DNA of 64,000 bases. Source: Plantago major (taxonomy: Eukaryota; Streptophyta; Magnoliopsida; Lamiales; Plantaginaceae). The stretch spans positions 73,468,217-73,532,216 of the forward strand of contig CM048841.1 in the NCBI GenBank assembly GCA_026545765.1. Direction: 5' to 3'. Shown here in pieces: positions 20,801 through 32,790 of this stretch. How positions within the stretch are numbered: position 1 is the stretch's first letter; the number at the start of each line of letters is the position of its first letter. Both the position numbers and the translations under genes were made by a program. The notes beneath the pieces were generated by a model, which made no database searches, was not told the origin of the DNA, and was given only the letters and a program-made list of their open reading frames with translations.

Positions 20801-23800
20801 TTTTCCGTATTCATATGCTGTCTAGTTGTATACACAAGACATGGATCTGAAAGACAATGGGCATCTGCTGAATTAATAATGTAAGATTAAATAGTTTAGA
20901 ATCCAGCTGGAGTAAGACAAAATTTTATTAGTCATTGACAAGAGGGCACCATTTCAGAATCATGGTTGACATACGTAGTTTCCTGTATACTGAAATGTTA
21001 TAGTTGAACATGTGCCCTTATCAGAAATCTAATGTTTACCCCTAATTGATGTTGTATATTGAATAATCATAAAGCACTTGAGACATACTTTGTTAGTTAT
21101 ATGGTGAAATGGTAGTAAGTAATTCTTATGTGTTTGCAGGTTGTTGGCGATGGGATTGATGGAATATAACAATAACTGGAAAGCTATACAGCAGCGGTTT
21201 CTTCCTTGTAAATCTAGTAATCAGGTAAAACGAATAATTCTACATGGTAAATGTTAAGCATGGAAGTTCACACATCCGAATCGATTGCAAATTATTGGCA
21301 TCTTAATCTGATTCAGATGTGATGATCTATGATGTGTAAACAGATATTTGTGAGGCAGAAGAATCGTTCATCATCAAATGCACCTGAAAATCCAATAAAG
21401 GTTTGTAAACTGCATTTAATTGTGTGCAAAGAGGCCGTGCACTAAGGTAACAAACTTTCTCTGTTTGTGGCATAGGCTGTGAGGCGGATGAAAAACTCCC
21501 CCTTGACTCCAAAAGAGGTATCTTGCATTGAAATGGTAAGGATTTTTTTTTTTCCCCAGAGCAAGTTAAAATTCATTGATAAGCCCAAATAAGTACAAGG
21601 CAAGGCGGGAAAGTCCCGAAACCTTATCAAAACACTCGTACAATCAAAGGTGCATCTAACCAGAGTAATTAAATGCCGGAAAAATACAAGGATACATGAA
21701 GTAGAACTCTAGTCTAAACTATGATTCTAAGCATCATGCACCAGACAAGAATCCGCCTTTTTCTAAGCTGGAACAGCTTTCACCTCTGGATCAAGAGCTC
21801 CAAACTACGTTTGTGACTCATTATAAGACAAAATCCAGGAATCAATCTCCATGCATATAATAGAAAAGCAATGGACCAGGTCCACGACTCCATTATCACA
21901 CACAGGCGCAGACTCCAGAATGGTTCCAATTTTCCCAACCTTCAGGGCTATATCAATCAGTAGACCAAGTCACCAGTCATCAAGCCAAAGATATAGAAAA
22001 TAACTCAACACAGCCATCTTTGTATTATCTCTCAGAATTCATGGTATAGCCAAATGTAAAACCTGTAACAAATCAGCTCCCCAATCTAATGGTAACAAAT
22101 CAAAATATGCATCAGAGGGAAGACAAAACAAACTCTAACTGTCTCACCATAGACTTTTTAATTCTATTAATAGAACCATGAAAACCAGAGAAAACAGTCA
22201 CTAAGTCTGTACAAACCTCCCTTACCACCTGTTTGACATCAACTACCTTGTTCAGAAAAATGACTTCATTCCTCAATTTCCAAATGCTTGCAAAAATGTG
22301 GCACATCAATGCAGCTTTGACCCTGTAAAGAGTAGACTTTTTCCTAGAAGAGTGCTCAAACAAGGAGAGTAAAGACTGAAAATCATGAACAAAGTCAGAA
22401 CATGTTAAACTAGTTGTAAAATGAAGTAACAGCCTGAAAAATAGAATAACTTCTAAAAATCCACTTATATGTTTATCTAAATCATTCAGGGTATGAAAAG
22501 GTTTAAACTCGATTGGACATCCATATGGAGATTTTTCCTTCCGTATAGAGATCCTTCTTTACTTCCAAGACAGTGGCGCATTGCGACTGGGACACAAAAG
22601 TCATACAAAGCTGATGAAACAAAGAACGCCAAACGGCGTTTATATGATATGAAAAAAAAAGCAAGCAAATCTGCTTCAAGTAGGCATTCTTCATCCGAAA
22701 AAGAGGTATGCATACTTCTGGAACTCATGTCCGTTTTTGCAAGTCAGAATTACCACAATGAGCACTAAATTCAGGGTATCTAGGGTCTAGGGTGTTAAAC
22801 AGCTGAGCCACTAATTGAACAGTCAATTAATTAGCAGCCACTGTGCCACTTAATTGTGCCTGTAGATGTGTGGACTGCGTGAAGTGTACCAGAGAGAGTA
22901 TCAGGACAAGAATTTTGTATTGAAGGATATATTTGTAATAACACGATTTTCTTGTTTGTTCTTTTTCTTGGTTAGGTTATGGTATGATCTTCACACTGTA
23001 GCCTTTAGGATAGCTGGACTGGTTCCAGGTGTTGAATCTGACCATGTATCTAATAGAAATGGAGAGCTGCTAATGAATTTTACCTTACAGGGGGATAGCA
23101 CTGATAATGCAATTGAGGAAACTAACAGCGTAGATAATGGTATGTACAAGGACGACGGAGCATATGTTCACGAGGCATTTTTGGCTGATTGGAGGCCAGA
23201 TAGTAATGTTTCTCTGGGTTGTTTTCCTCACCTGTCTGCTCAAGGGGGTTATCAAGCCTGTGAACAAAGAGTCTTTGCTGGCTCTAGAAACTTTCAAACC
23301 CAATTGTGTTCCAATGCCCCGTCTTCTTCAAAGTAAGCCATATTGCAACGGTTTATTTCTTTTTATCTATTTTCATTAATGTTTTCGAACTTATGCTAAA
23401 GAAACTGTATAATTTTTTCCAAGGTCATCCGATCCTCGTGTATTTCTACGACCGTACCGTGCCCGCAAGTCAAAATACTCACAGTTGGTGAAATTAGCTC
23501 CTGATTTGCCTCCTGTAAATCTTCCACCATCTGTCCGGGTTATTCCACAGTCTGCAATCAAAACATCCAGTAAGGTTTCTGTCAATGCGAGCGGCATGAT
23601 GGAAGAAAATGGAGTTCTGCAAGTTGGAGGCACCACGAACTCTAAGATCCATAATTCACTGAGATCTCGGTTATCTAGGAGCGATTCTTTGAAACATAAT
23701 GCTGGTGATCAGCAGAGTAAACTTGGTGATTTTGCAGCAGAAGAGGGAGGAGAATCAGATCTTCAGATGCATCCTTTATTGTTCCAGGCTTCTCAAGATG

Positions 23801-25716
23801 CCTCTTTGCCTTACTATCCACTGAATTGTGGTACTACGTCTTCCGCTTTCTTTAGAGACAAGCAACCACAACTAAATCTCAGTCTTTTTCACAATCCCCG
23901 CCAAATAAGAGATGCTGTAAATTTCCTAAGCAAGTCTTCAAAGCCACCTGAAAAACATTCGTCAGCTTTGGATGTTGGCTTTCATCCACTTTTACATGAT
24001 GGCACCGATACAGATTTTGTTCATCCTGCTGCAAGCGTTCCATCTGGTGCAGAATCAAGGCAAAGAGGTTCGTGCAACCAAAATCGCTCTTGTTTCTCTT
24101 TAAGTAAGGCATCTAGAGATGGAAGTTCAAGTTCTTCTGGTTCAAAAGTCGCCAGCCATAGTGGAGAGTTTAATGCAGTAGACTTGGACGTTCACCTGAA
24201 TTCCATTTCTGAAAATCCAGAAGCTATACCGAACAGTAATGCTCCAATAGGCCATATGGGAATATTATCAAGTAGTCCAGGACCGGCGACTAAAATATCC
24301 GTGAGGGCTAATGATTCTGCTGCTGTCGAGTCTGGTCAGAAGATGAACTCAGCTGACCTTCCATTGGTGGCGTCTAGAAATAAAGGTAATAGGAAAGTTT
24401 ATGAAGACACAGGTGATGTGTCCCTTCCGGAGATTGTAATGGAACAGGAAGAACTAAGTGATTCTGAGGAGGAATTTGGGGAGAATGTCGAGTTTGAGCA
24501 CGAGGAAATGACTGACTCAGAGGGAGAGAATACCTCTGGCTCAGAGCAGTTACTCAACATACCAGATGAGGTACCATATCTTTGTTTTGTCAATATACTG
24601 TTTCCACGTTCTGCAGTGTGAAATGGTTTGATTTCTCTAATTGTATGATTGTATCTCCTAAAATTTTGACCTTCAGCATCTTTAATGTGTCCGTCCTGTC
24701 TTCTCGCTGTGCTTCATGCCTTCATTCAAGGACTTATTGACAAGTATGCCTCATAAAAGTTGGAATGATTCTTTTACTTCCTGTTAAATTGATTCAAGTC
24801 CTGATGTTATCTCCTAGATCTAATCTTTTGCTTATGTAGCTGTCTGTTTCTTCAGTGCAAAAATTACTGTTCATTTTAAAAGTATGTGTTTTCTTACAAA
24901 ATCAATGTAGTGAACTTTTTTCCCCCCCTGCCCATCAGTAGTCAGCTGAGGAGTTTTTGTTCAGGTGCTAGAGCCTAGAGGTTGAATTTCCCCTTAATTT
25001 AATTCCCTTTACCTCCAATTAGTTGGACGACCTGGGAGTCCAGGAAGGATCCCGTTATCACCTAAATCTTCTACGACGACAAAAGAAGTTTACATGTTAT
25101 TCAATTTATATATTACCTCCGCCCTGTTTCATATTTCTACAAATATTTCCATTTTGGGTGCTCCTATTAGTTGCAATGTTTTGTATAATTTTCTTCAACT
25201 ACTATCCACTTTTATCAGTAATTCTTTATTTAAACACTGAAAGGACGGGTGCAGTATTGAGTAATATCCCAAAATGTTAGGTTAGGCCCTACATTTTGCA
25301 GGACTATGCATCTGTTCACTTTCTGGATGTACCCTAAAGCCTCTATTAGTTACGATTAACTTGCACATTGCCATTTCTTACGAGTGCTGCTAAAATGCTT
25401 GCAGGAAGCTCAGCTAGATGAAATGGATGAAGACACTGACAATCCTCAAATATCAAATAGTCCATTTGATCGCGGAGGCAATGTTTGTGGCACAGTATAT
25501 GACCATTTACATGAGCCAGCAGTTAATAACCATTCCAGCTCGTTAGCTTTTAATCTAAATTCCGTCCCTCCAGCTTCCCCACTTTTGAACCCTGAAAATA
25601 CCACAGCCAGGTATGAATTTGGACCATTTGGAATTGCTTCTCGGTCCAACACAACTCCAGATACTGCTCCAGCTCCTGCACCGGAGCATCTGAGGCCTAG
25701 AAAACGGAATCGCTGA
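17878..25716 (+). CDS. GON4-like Myb/SANT-type nuclear protein, 1341 aa
   Basis: The model joins 17878-19438, 19536-19881, 21140-21224, 21344-21400, 21476-21535, 22490-22705, 23091-23332, 23424-24570 and 25405-25716 (4026 nt, phases consistent). Residues 1-300 are acidic (EEEEDEDEDVDFNPFLRE). A central block (about 560-780) holds the Myb-like segment of plant GON4L-related proteins: FTDAEDELLAMGLMEYNNNW, KAIQQRFLP, VRQKNRSSSNAPENPIK, YRDPSLLPRQWRIATGTQK. Later come YVHEAFLADWRP, LVKLAPDLPPVNLPPSVRVI, an acidic tract and a basic C-terminus (LRPRKRNR) that may be a nuclear signal. Animal GON4L is a chromatin co-regulator; the plant role is inferred. An ATG at 17542 with a donor at 17584 could be an alternative first exon, but no in-frame join was found. 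Intron 5 holds an antisense LINE. Confidence 0.85.
19882..21139. other. Long intron 2 of GON4-like gene
   Basis: A 1.26 kb intron with a GTGAGT donor after 19881 and a TTTGCAG acceptor before 21140. I see only AT-rich non-coding sequence and a short CTT microsatellite at 20578-20596. Confidence 0.5.
21540..22440 (-). mobile_element. LINE 3' fragment in a GON4-like intron
   Basis: A poly(T) run at 21543-21555 followed by CCCCAGAGCAAGTTAAAATTC matches a LINE 3' end on the minus strand, with the poly(A) tail at the left. The minus-strand frame at 22112-22363 (MCHIFASIWKLRNEVIFLNK) resembles the C-terminal zf-RVT tail of plant L1 polyproteins. The insertion is antisense to the host gene and enlarges intron 5; the flanking exons still join in frame. 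The 5' boundary near 22440 is approximate. Confidence 0.65.
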
Positions 25717-26167
25717 TCAAAGTCTAGCCCCTTGGGTGTAGGATATTCAATTTCTAACATAGACCGACGCAAATGTAGATAACGATGAATGCTACTCCGT
25801 TTTAAAAGGCTTTAAAAAGAACGGTGGGAGTAATTCATATGTTATTGCGTTATAGAAGCATATGCATATAGTATTTCATACTCATAGTGGTGCCAAAGTG
25901 CTGCTGTGTCAATGTAAAGTCTTGTTAAATTTCTGTTTAACATGTGCTCTGGTGTGACCACATGTTAATTGCTGTGCAGTTGTATTATCATCATTCACCA
26001 ATGGGGAATTGGACCAACAGAAATTAAAAGGTTAAAAGATCTGGGTTGATTCAGTTTTTTCTTGAAAATTTAAAACATAACACTGGAGTACAAAGTTGAA
26101 ATGTCTAAATTTTAATATCTGTATCTGTTCCGTTTTTAGTAAATTCTATCATAGGTGAAGTATCTAA

Positions 26168-28092
26168 GACCACTCTATTGGGAGTGGTGCCGTGGTGTAC
26201 GGCCAACCCCGGAATCAGCCTTGGCCGTCCCAGCTGTTGGGCTGGGCAGCCAACCGGCCCCCCCCTCCTTTTTTTTGATTTTTTTAAAATTAATTTATAA
26301 AGTAATATTAAATAAAAAATACTCCAACGGCTATATTTTTTCGAGATCTATAAATACAACTCATTCACAACCCATTTCACCACATTTCAATTTCCTCTTA
26401 TCTTCCACTTCTTAAACTCAAAACGCTAAAATGTCTACTCCCAACTTCCAGAATTCGAACTCCACTCCACCAAACCCGTTTGAGCATCTGACATACATAT
26501 GGCTCACTCAACAAGGAATGTTGGATAAAATACCGGCATTTCTGAATGAGTTTTATGGTATCACTCCCAACTCCCAAATCCCCATCTCACCCAAAGGCCA
26601 ACCGGAATCTTCATTCTACGATACGATCGGATGTTACAATCCATACAACCCAGACTCATCAACTTATCCACCCCGTGACTCACAGCCAATCCCGGAGTCT
26701 GTTCCGGAGACTCAACCGGAACCTACGGCAAAAGGGAAAGGAAGGAAACCTCGCAAGCCTACTGGAAAAAAGACAGCCTCAACCGCGGTGAAAGAAGAAG
26801 AAAAAGATGGGTCAAGGAGTTCGTACTCTAAAGAGCAGGATCTTGCTTTCATCCAGATTTTAATGTCGTTAAGTGAGGATCCGGCGAAAGCCACCAACCG
26901 CACGTATACTTCGATGTTTGTGGAAGTTCATAAAATCTGGGAGCAAAACATTAGAGATGGCCATCCTCTTACCGGTCTCACACCTCGAACTGCGAATGCA
27001 CTACGTGGTAGGTGAACTCGGATGAAAGAAGATGTAAACCACTTCGTCTCAGCTTATGATGATGCGGAAAGATGTGTTGGAGATAAAAGCGGTTACAATG
27101 ACGATGATGTTATCAACATGGCCAAAAAGCTACACAAACAGAGGCAGGGCAGTAAGTTTAATATTAAGCATTGTTGGGAAGCAATGAGGCACTATCCGCA
27201 GTGGCAATCCCACATGAATTTCACCTGTGCAACCGGGGTGAAAACTTCCAGGGCGCAACCTCGGGCATATGGTGGTGGATCAGCTGATGAGGCTATTAAT
27301 GTTGATGTTAGTGGTGGGAGCGGTACCAAAAGGGGTTTGGAATGCAATGATGATGGGAGCGAAATTGCATCGAAGCGCCCTATGGGTCGTGATAAGGCAA
27401 AGGCCTTGCAAAAGTAGGGGGGTTCGAGTGGAAGCTCGATTATGGACGACTTGAATGAATCCTTCCAAGGCATGAATACATTTGAGGAGAAGAGGCTTGA
27501 GCTTAAACTGAGGAAGATTGAGGAAAGGAAGCAAGCTGAGGCGCGGAGGCTTGAGTTTGAGGAGAGGAAGCTTGAAGTGATGCGAATGAAGGCGGAGAAG
27601 AAGTCTGAGGATACGAGAATGCTTGCTGAGAGTCAACATCAAGCTGCTACGTTGGGGAAGTTCCAAATGATGATTGATCTACAAAATAGGTTCAATAACT
27701 TGTCACCGATGGAGCTTTCTATCCTGTAGAAGCTCCAGTCCGAGCTCGGAATGTGATTCCTTCTATGTTTGTTGTTGTGTGCTTTCATTTCATTTCAAGT
27801 AGGATTTCAATGTTGTTGTTGTTGTCGTCGTTGTTTTATAACCGTCTAATTTCAATCTCAATAAATTATAAAACGAGTTTTAAGAATCCAATTTGAGTAA
27901 TTTCAACTTCTAAACACTCTTATAATATGTTAAGCAAGTTAAAAAAATATTAAAAAAATACGAAAAAAATATTACAAAACACTATTCACTACTTACGACA
28001 CATTGGATGCTTTTTTCTCCGCAGTGGTTAAATCACCTTTACCACGCATCACCACTATTCACGGTCTTAGCTAAGACCCATTGGGAGTGGTC
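26168..28092 (+). mobile_element. PIF/Harbinger-like element carrying only ORF1
   Basis: It starts GACCACTCTATTGGGAGTGG and ends CCATTGGGAGTGGTC, giving an inverted terminal GACCACTC. It is flanked by TAA at 26165-26167 and 28093-28095, a 3-bp target duplication typical of PIF/Harbinger (TWA). The element is 1925 bp and holds one broken Myb-like ORF1; there is no DDE transposase ORF2. The terminal word pair CTATTGGGAGTGG is itself palindromic with the tip. Likely a non-autonomous deletion derivative. Confidence 0.8.
26431..27729 (+). pseudogene. PIF/Harbinger ORF1 (Myb/NAM-associated-like), two in-frame stops
   Basis: A single reading frame from MSTPNFQNSNSTPPNPF to LSPMELSIL is interrupted by TGA at 27013-27015 and TAG at 27415-27417. 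Visible parts: a Pro/Ser-rich start; a Lys-rich linker (KGKGRKPRKPTGKK); a Myb/SANT-like DNA-binding domain beginning YSKEQDLAFIQILMSLSEDP and continuing past the first stop (MKEDVNHFVSAYDDAERC, NIKHCWEAMRHYPQW); and a C-terminal Glu/Arg-rich coiled coil (KRLELKLRKIEERKQAEARR). This order is that of plant Harbinger ORF1 proteins, often misannotated as glutathione S-transferase T3-like or NAM-associated. The first stop follows LRGR, where family members usually have Trp. Not functional as written. Confidence 0.8.
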
Positions 28093-28143
28093 TAAAATAC
28101 ACCGACTCCAATCAAGATAGATAAAAATAAACATCACATGTTC

Positions 28144-28275
28144 AATTTTGAAGATCGTGTGTGTTTAATAGGATTGTATTACACATGCAATACTTGTATC
28201 ACTATATATAATTTTAAAGGTCGTGTGTGTTTAATATGACTGCATTACACATGCAATACTTGTATCACTATATGA
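28144..28275. repeat. 66-bp tandem duplication
   Basis: Two adjacent copies (starting 28144 and 28210) share TCGTGTGTGTTTAATA and ATTACACATGCAATACTTGT. Function unknown; intergenic. Confidence 0.75.
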
Positions 28276-28411
28276 TACTTCCTCTGTCTGGAGAATAATT
28301 TCCATTTGCTTTATTGGTCACTAAAATAAGGAAAATGAAAGGCTCAAATTTAATAATAAATAATGAATACAAATTGATTCTCTGTTAAAATGAAAAGTTT
28401 AGCAATTAGTA

Positions 28412-28645
28412 CTCCCTCCATTTCAGAGAAAGTGTTACAACTTTCCGTTTCCGGCGTTTCACTAAAAGTGTTACAATTTTCATTTATGGAAATTAGTTAA
28501 ATAATAAAACTCCCTACCTTTCACTTTTATTACAATATGCCACTCAGTTAATCTATAATAATCAAGGGGACCACTTGTACTTTCTACTTTTTTTTTAAAA
28601 TTGATGTAAATCCAAATTATAATAATTTCTCTGAATTGGAGGGAG
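28412..28645. mobile_element. Stowaway-type MITE
   Basis: It begins CTCCCTCCATTTCAGAGAAA and ends TTCTCTGAATTGGAGGGAG, an inverted pair, flanked by TA on both sides (28410-28411, 28646-28647). At 234 bp with no coding capacity, it is a Stowaway (Tc1/Mariner-derived) MITE. Confidence 0.85.
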
Positions 28646-29326
28646 TATTATTTAGATAGATAAAGAATAAAGAATAAATAAAGTAGATACATGATTTGGT
28701 AAAAAAATTTTAAAATAAACGAGAGTACTACAAGTGCATTCCAATTCACTTTCTTCCACATTTTAACAAACATCATCTCCGCTACTTCTTACACAGAAGA
28801 GATAAAAAGGGAAAAAACTTGGAATGACAGAGATACTTCATCGTTTCGGTGTATCTCTTTCATTTTGAAGAGACTTACACAATAGTAGTGTGTTAGTACT
28901 AGAAAACCAAATATCCAAAACCCTGAAAACCTGCAATGGATTATTGAGCTCCATTTTGTTAACTAATCCTGCTCCCCTTACCACCTATCAGATTCTTCTC
29001 AGGTTATTTTCTTGAATCCCATCTTATTTTTGCTTCTTCCTGTTCTGATACAACATGCATTGTTTTCCTTGTGATTTTCATTAATTTTGCTCTTTAGCTC
29101 CTTTTTTTTGGTGAAAACACTGAAAAGGGTTTCAAAATTGTTTCTTGGTGAAAACACTGAAAAGGGTTTTATGATGGTTTCTTGCTGTGTTTCTGATAAA
29201 TCAAAGAATTATGTATCTATACTGTTAAGTTTATTTGGGAGACTGGTTGAAGTTAATGATACTGGAGATCTGAACAATTTTACTTATTTTAGTAGTAAAG
29301 TTCTACTGTTCATCTGTAAACTAGTA

Positions 29327-29544
29327 CTCCATCCGTCTATTTTCATCTTTTCGGTCCAGCTTCATTTTCCCATCACTTGAATAGAAAATCTATCTACTAC
29401 TTTATGACTATCTCCTAGTGAATTAACTATTTTTCATACTTTATTCTCACTCTTTCCTACTTCATCACTATCTCTTCTACTTTATTAAACTTTCTTAAAT
29501 CTTGTGACCGGCCCCGCAAGAAGATGAAACCGGGACGGAGGGAG
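29327..29544. mobile_element. Stowaway-type MITE
   Basis: It begins CTCCATCCGTCTATTTTCAT and ends GAAACCGGGACGGAGGGAG, with TA on both flanks. At 218 bp it lies about 280 bp upstream of the F-box start and may sit in its promoter or 5' leader. It is a different subfamily from the MITE at 28412. Confidence 0.8.
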
Positions 29545-29825
29545 TATATCAATGTTGTTGTGGCATGCTAAGATTCACATGGTGTGTTAGCACCTAGTTC
29601 TCTTTAAGATGATTTCTTTTCAAGATGCTAATAAATTGTTGGTACATTATGCTGATTTATAGGCAATTAGGCATAGAGGTCGCCGGTATTGCTTTTTGAA
29701 TCGGTACCTTGTTCTGCTTGCATGATAGTATTAGAGAATCTGGGAGATTTTGCATTTCGTCGTGGATATTATGTGAAAGACCTGATCTTTTTAATTGTGT
29801 GATTTGTTATTGTAGTTGGTGGAAA

Positions 29826-30971
29826 ATGAAGCGGCGCTGGTTTGCAAATGCTGACATCCCGTGCCAAATACTATCCTTACTGTCTGCCAAAACGTTGCAC
29901 CACCTGAAATATGTTTCCAGGGAGTGGCACGATCTTATCTCAGATCGGTCATTCATTGTCTTCCAAATCAAAAAGGAAGAGCCGGTCTCGGGATTTTTCT
30001 TTCAGGAGGTATTCGAGTGGGCAGATGGTGAAGCTATGCAATCTATTAGCTATATACCGGTTGGAACAGTAAATGTGAATGTGCACCGAGCAGTTCTCAG
30101 TTTCCTCCCTGAAAGTATAGTTATTCTGTCCTTGAACAACGGGCTTGTATGTTGTCGAAGCTGTTTTCCTATTTCCGAACCTAGTATTTACATTTGCAAC
30201 CCTTTAAACAAACAATATGTGACCCTGCCTTGGCCCAATCTCCCTGTTAGCACAAGTGTAGCCTTGGTTTTCGACCCTATTCAGAACCCTATTGAGACTT
30301 TCACAGATTTCTTGCTTGTGGCTGTGAGTCATGTTGAGATGCAAGAGGACGAATTTGGTTTCCTGTTCGACATTTATTCATCAAAAGAGAGGTCATGGAA
30401 AAAGTCAAAAGAATCTTGTCAATGCAATCAGAAGTTGGCTAAAAACAAAGGCATGCTTGTTGGCGGAAAATTGTATTGGCTCACTGAAGGATCTGAAATC
30501 CTCATGTTCGATCCCGAAAACGAGTTATCATGGTTGATAATGCCGCCAATACCTGTGGAAGGATTCGATAACATGCCAGAAATGTGTATTGGTGAATTGG
30601 AAGGGAAGTTGCACTGTGTGATTATCTCAGTTGAGGGAGTCCAATTATGGATTATTGACGATGAGTTTGCTTCTCAGTGGTCTTTAAATGTCTCATTGTC
30701 TTTAGAAGAACTGGAGAAAGCAAATGCAGATGTCTTGTACAATGTAAAGAATAAGGTAGCAGGCCATGTGTCAAAGGAAACAGATCCTTGGTTGGATCCG
30801 TTGGCTTTCAAAGATGGGATGATGCTTGTAAGGGCGTCTACAAACGTCTACCTATACAAGTTTGAGACTGGGAGGATGAGGAAACTATGTGACATTGAGA
30901 CGCTCGGGCCGAAATCCATGTATTCGCCTATTGTTGTTCCGTATGCCATGAGCTTGGTTCCACTGGAGTAG
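29826..30971 (+). CDS. F-box protein, 381 aa
   Basis: A likely substrate receptor of an SCF ubiquitin ligase. The start at 29826 (MKRRWFANADIPCQILSLLS) places the F-box at residues 8-45 (ADIPCQILSLLSAKTLHHLK, then REWHDLISDRSF), the part that binds SKP1. The remainder resembles plant F-box-associated/kelch-like beta-propeller repeats: ICNPLNKQYVTLPWP, FGFLFDIYSSKERSW, LVGGKLYWLTEG, GELEGKLHCVIIS, DGMMLVRASTNVYLYKFETG. An upstream in-frame ATG at 29709 would add 39 residues without a recognisable domain. The gene is intronless, common in this family. The substrate cannot be inferred. Confidence 0.85.
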   Translation: MKRRWFANADIPCQILSLLSAKTLHHLKYVSREWHDLISDRSFIVFQIKKEEPVSGFFFQEVFEWADGEAMQSISYIPVGTVNVNVHRAVLSFLPESIVILSLNNGLVCCRSCFPISEPSIYICNPLNKQYVTLPWPNLPVSTSVALVFDPIQNPIETFTDFLLVAVSHVEMQEDEFGFLFDIYSSKERSWKKSKESCQCNQKLAKNKGMLVGGKLYWLTEGSEILMFDPENELSWLIMPPIPVEGFDNMPEMCIGELEGKLHCVIISVEGVQLWIIDDEFASQWSLNVSLSLEELEKANADVLYNVKNKVAGHVSKETDPWLDPLAFKDGMMLVRASTNVYLYKFETGRMRKLCDIETLGPKSMYSPIVVPYAMSLVPLE

Positions 30972-31399
30972 GGGAAAGCTATGTCTCTTTTTGTCTTTTG
31001 GGTAGAATCAAGTTTATGTTTTGTAGTTAAAACTCAAAAGTCTATATTTCTATGAAGGACTAACTAGAGTGAAGTTTATGTTATGTAATGAATCAAAAGT
31101 TCAAATCAGGGCAATATATTTTGGTACTGTCTAGAGCTTCTGCTCTACTTTTTCATAGCTCTGTTCTTGTATGAATCATGACTCATGAACCTCTAATGCC
31201 ATTTTTGTCTAATACTGTACATTTTAGTAAAAATGTATTATGTAAGTACTGAACTATCAAATGTTACTAAAAACTGTTAAAGACATAGTTTCATTACCAT
31301 TATTTCCATGCTAGAATCTTGAAATCTGTTATCGAACATTTAAACTTTAAGCTACAAAGCCTACATACACAAATTCGGACTTAGGTCAAATACGTTTAC

Positions 31400-32202
31400 T
31401 CTTGTTACAGGTCTTAATGCATGTGCGAGTTTGGCAAGCCTGGAGGAAGGAAAGAAAGTTTAGGGCCTTATGATTAAGCTCGGGGATGGTATTGATCTGT
31501 GTGTGTATGTATCAGTGTATAATGCATTGCTTGACATGTACGCAAAATGTGGATATATGGATGGTCCATTGCAGGTTTTTCAAATCCATGAGTGAACCTT
31601 CTGTCGTTTCATGGACGACTATGATTATGGTATATGCACACTTGCACAGAGTGGGCATTCCAAAGAAGCTCTTGAGATTTTCGAAGAGATGAAATCAGAA
31701 AAGTTCAGCCTAATCATATTACTTTCAGTGGCTTGTGGCTTAGAGATGTGTCTGCTTGTGACTTAGAAGGATCTGTGTGTTATATGCTTGTGGCTTAGAA
31801 GGATGTGTTTGCAGTGGGTGGAAGTATTTCAATTCGATGAGCCAAGAATACGGTATTGTCCCTCAAGAAGACCATTATGCTTGTATGGTGAATCTCTTTG
31901 GTCGAGCTGGTCTGTTTAAAGAAGCTCAATATATGATTCTAGGAATGCCAATGGAACCATGTGTTCTTGTTTGGCAGACTTTGCTCGGCGCATGTAGGCT
32001 CCATGGGGACGTTGAAGCTGCAAAACATGCAGCAGAACGTGTGTTGGCTATAGACAAGAATGATTCTTCGACATACGTGTTGTTGTCCCATACGTTTGCT
32101 GATCTTGAAAGCTGGAGATCTGTGGGAACTATGAGGCAGCTGATAGAAAACAGAGATATTAAGAAGATGCCTGGTTCCAGTTGGCTTAAAATGAGTAGCT
32201 GA
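31400..32202 (+). pseudogene. Pentatricopeptide repeat (PPR) protein remnant
   Basis: PPR motifs are visible but scattered over frames: VLNACASLASLEEGKK at 31411, stopped by a TAG, then YNALLDMYAKCGYMDG near 31516, SMSEPSVVSWTTM near 31590, HSKEALEIFEEMKSE near 31660, and an open stretch 31777-32202 with DHYACMVNLFGRAGLFKEA, VWQTLLGACRLHGDVE and the E-domain-like end YVLLSHTFADLESW. That is the C-terminal part of a PLS-class, E-type organelle RNA-editing/processing factor. The stop, frameshifts and a tandem CTTGTG(A/G)CTTAGA duplication near 31733-31800 mark it as a pseudogene. Confidence 0.8.
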
Positions 32203-32612
32203 TATGCCACAAATCTGTAAGAAATTTGAAACATATTTCTCTACTTCATCTGTTTGATAGAGCACTAGAAAATGAGAGATCATAAAGTTCATTAATTGTA
32301 TTTGCTCTTGATATTGCCAGAGAGAGTTTGCTTATTCTCTAGAATGGGAATCTCTGAAAACATGTTTTTGGTATCTTTGTATCTTAACTTGCTGTATATT
32401 TATGGAGTCGTCTCGACGTTTCACATAATAAGCTCCCACAGATTCTAGACTTGTCTATCAAATAGCATGCTTCAAGTTCAGAGCTGCACATGTTCATCTT
32501 CAGGCACACCAAGTGAGATTCACACAATCACACAGTTGGGGAAAAAGCTCAAATGCAGACATGGGATATTCAATTCAATCAATCAACAACACTACTTAAA
32601 AACTGTTTACGA
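32203..32612. other. Spacer between PPR remnant and duplication boundary
   Basis: Intergenic DNA without recognised genes. Similarity to 52517 onward starts at about 32612 (GATACAAATAAAA), marking the left edge of the duplicated mS23 unit. Confidence 0.45.
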
Positions 32613-32790
32613 TACAAATAAAACACAGATCGACTAGGGTATCTCAATTATTTCTTCCCCATCACTTGGACCATTATCAAGATTTAAGATTCTGAGTATT
32701 CTACAACCCGCTTCTGCTTGAAGTGTTAATGAAGTCGCAAAAAACGATAAACATAATTCAGATTAAAAAAAAAAAAAAAAGCAGGTGACA

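Noticed and set aside
22866..23090. Extra coding exon of the GON4-like gene starting MCGLREVYQREYQ
   Set aside because: The model is in phase when exon 22490-22705 joins directly to 23091, after a good TTACCTTACAG acceptor. The intervening frame has a hydrophobic run unlike the family.
24591..25404. Alternative C-terminus of the GON4-like protein by reading through at 24570 (VPYLCF…)
   Set aside because: A GT donor at 24571 and an acceptor at 25404 join in phase to a C-terminal exon ending in a basic LRPRKRNR typical of the family; the read-through ends within 17 residues.
29087..29380. 97-codon ORF upstream of the F-box gene
   Set aside because: It runs into the Stowaway MITE at 29327, has no family resemblance, and contains a short tandem duplication (GGTGAAAACACTGAAAAGGG); it is more likely leader or intergenic DNA.
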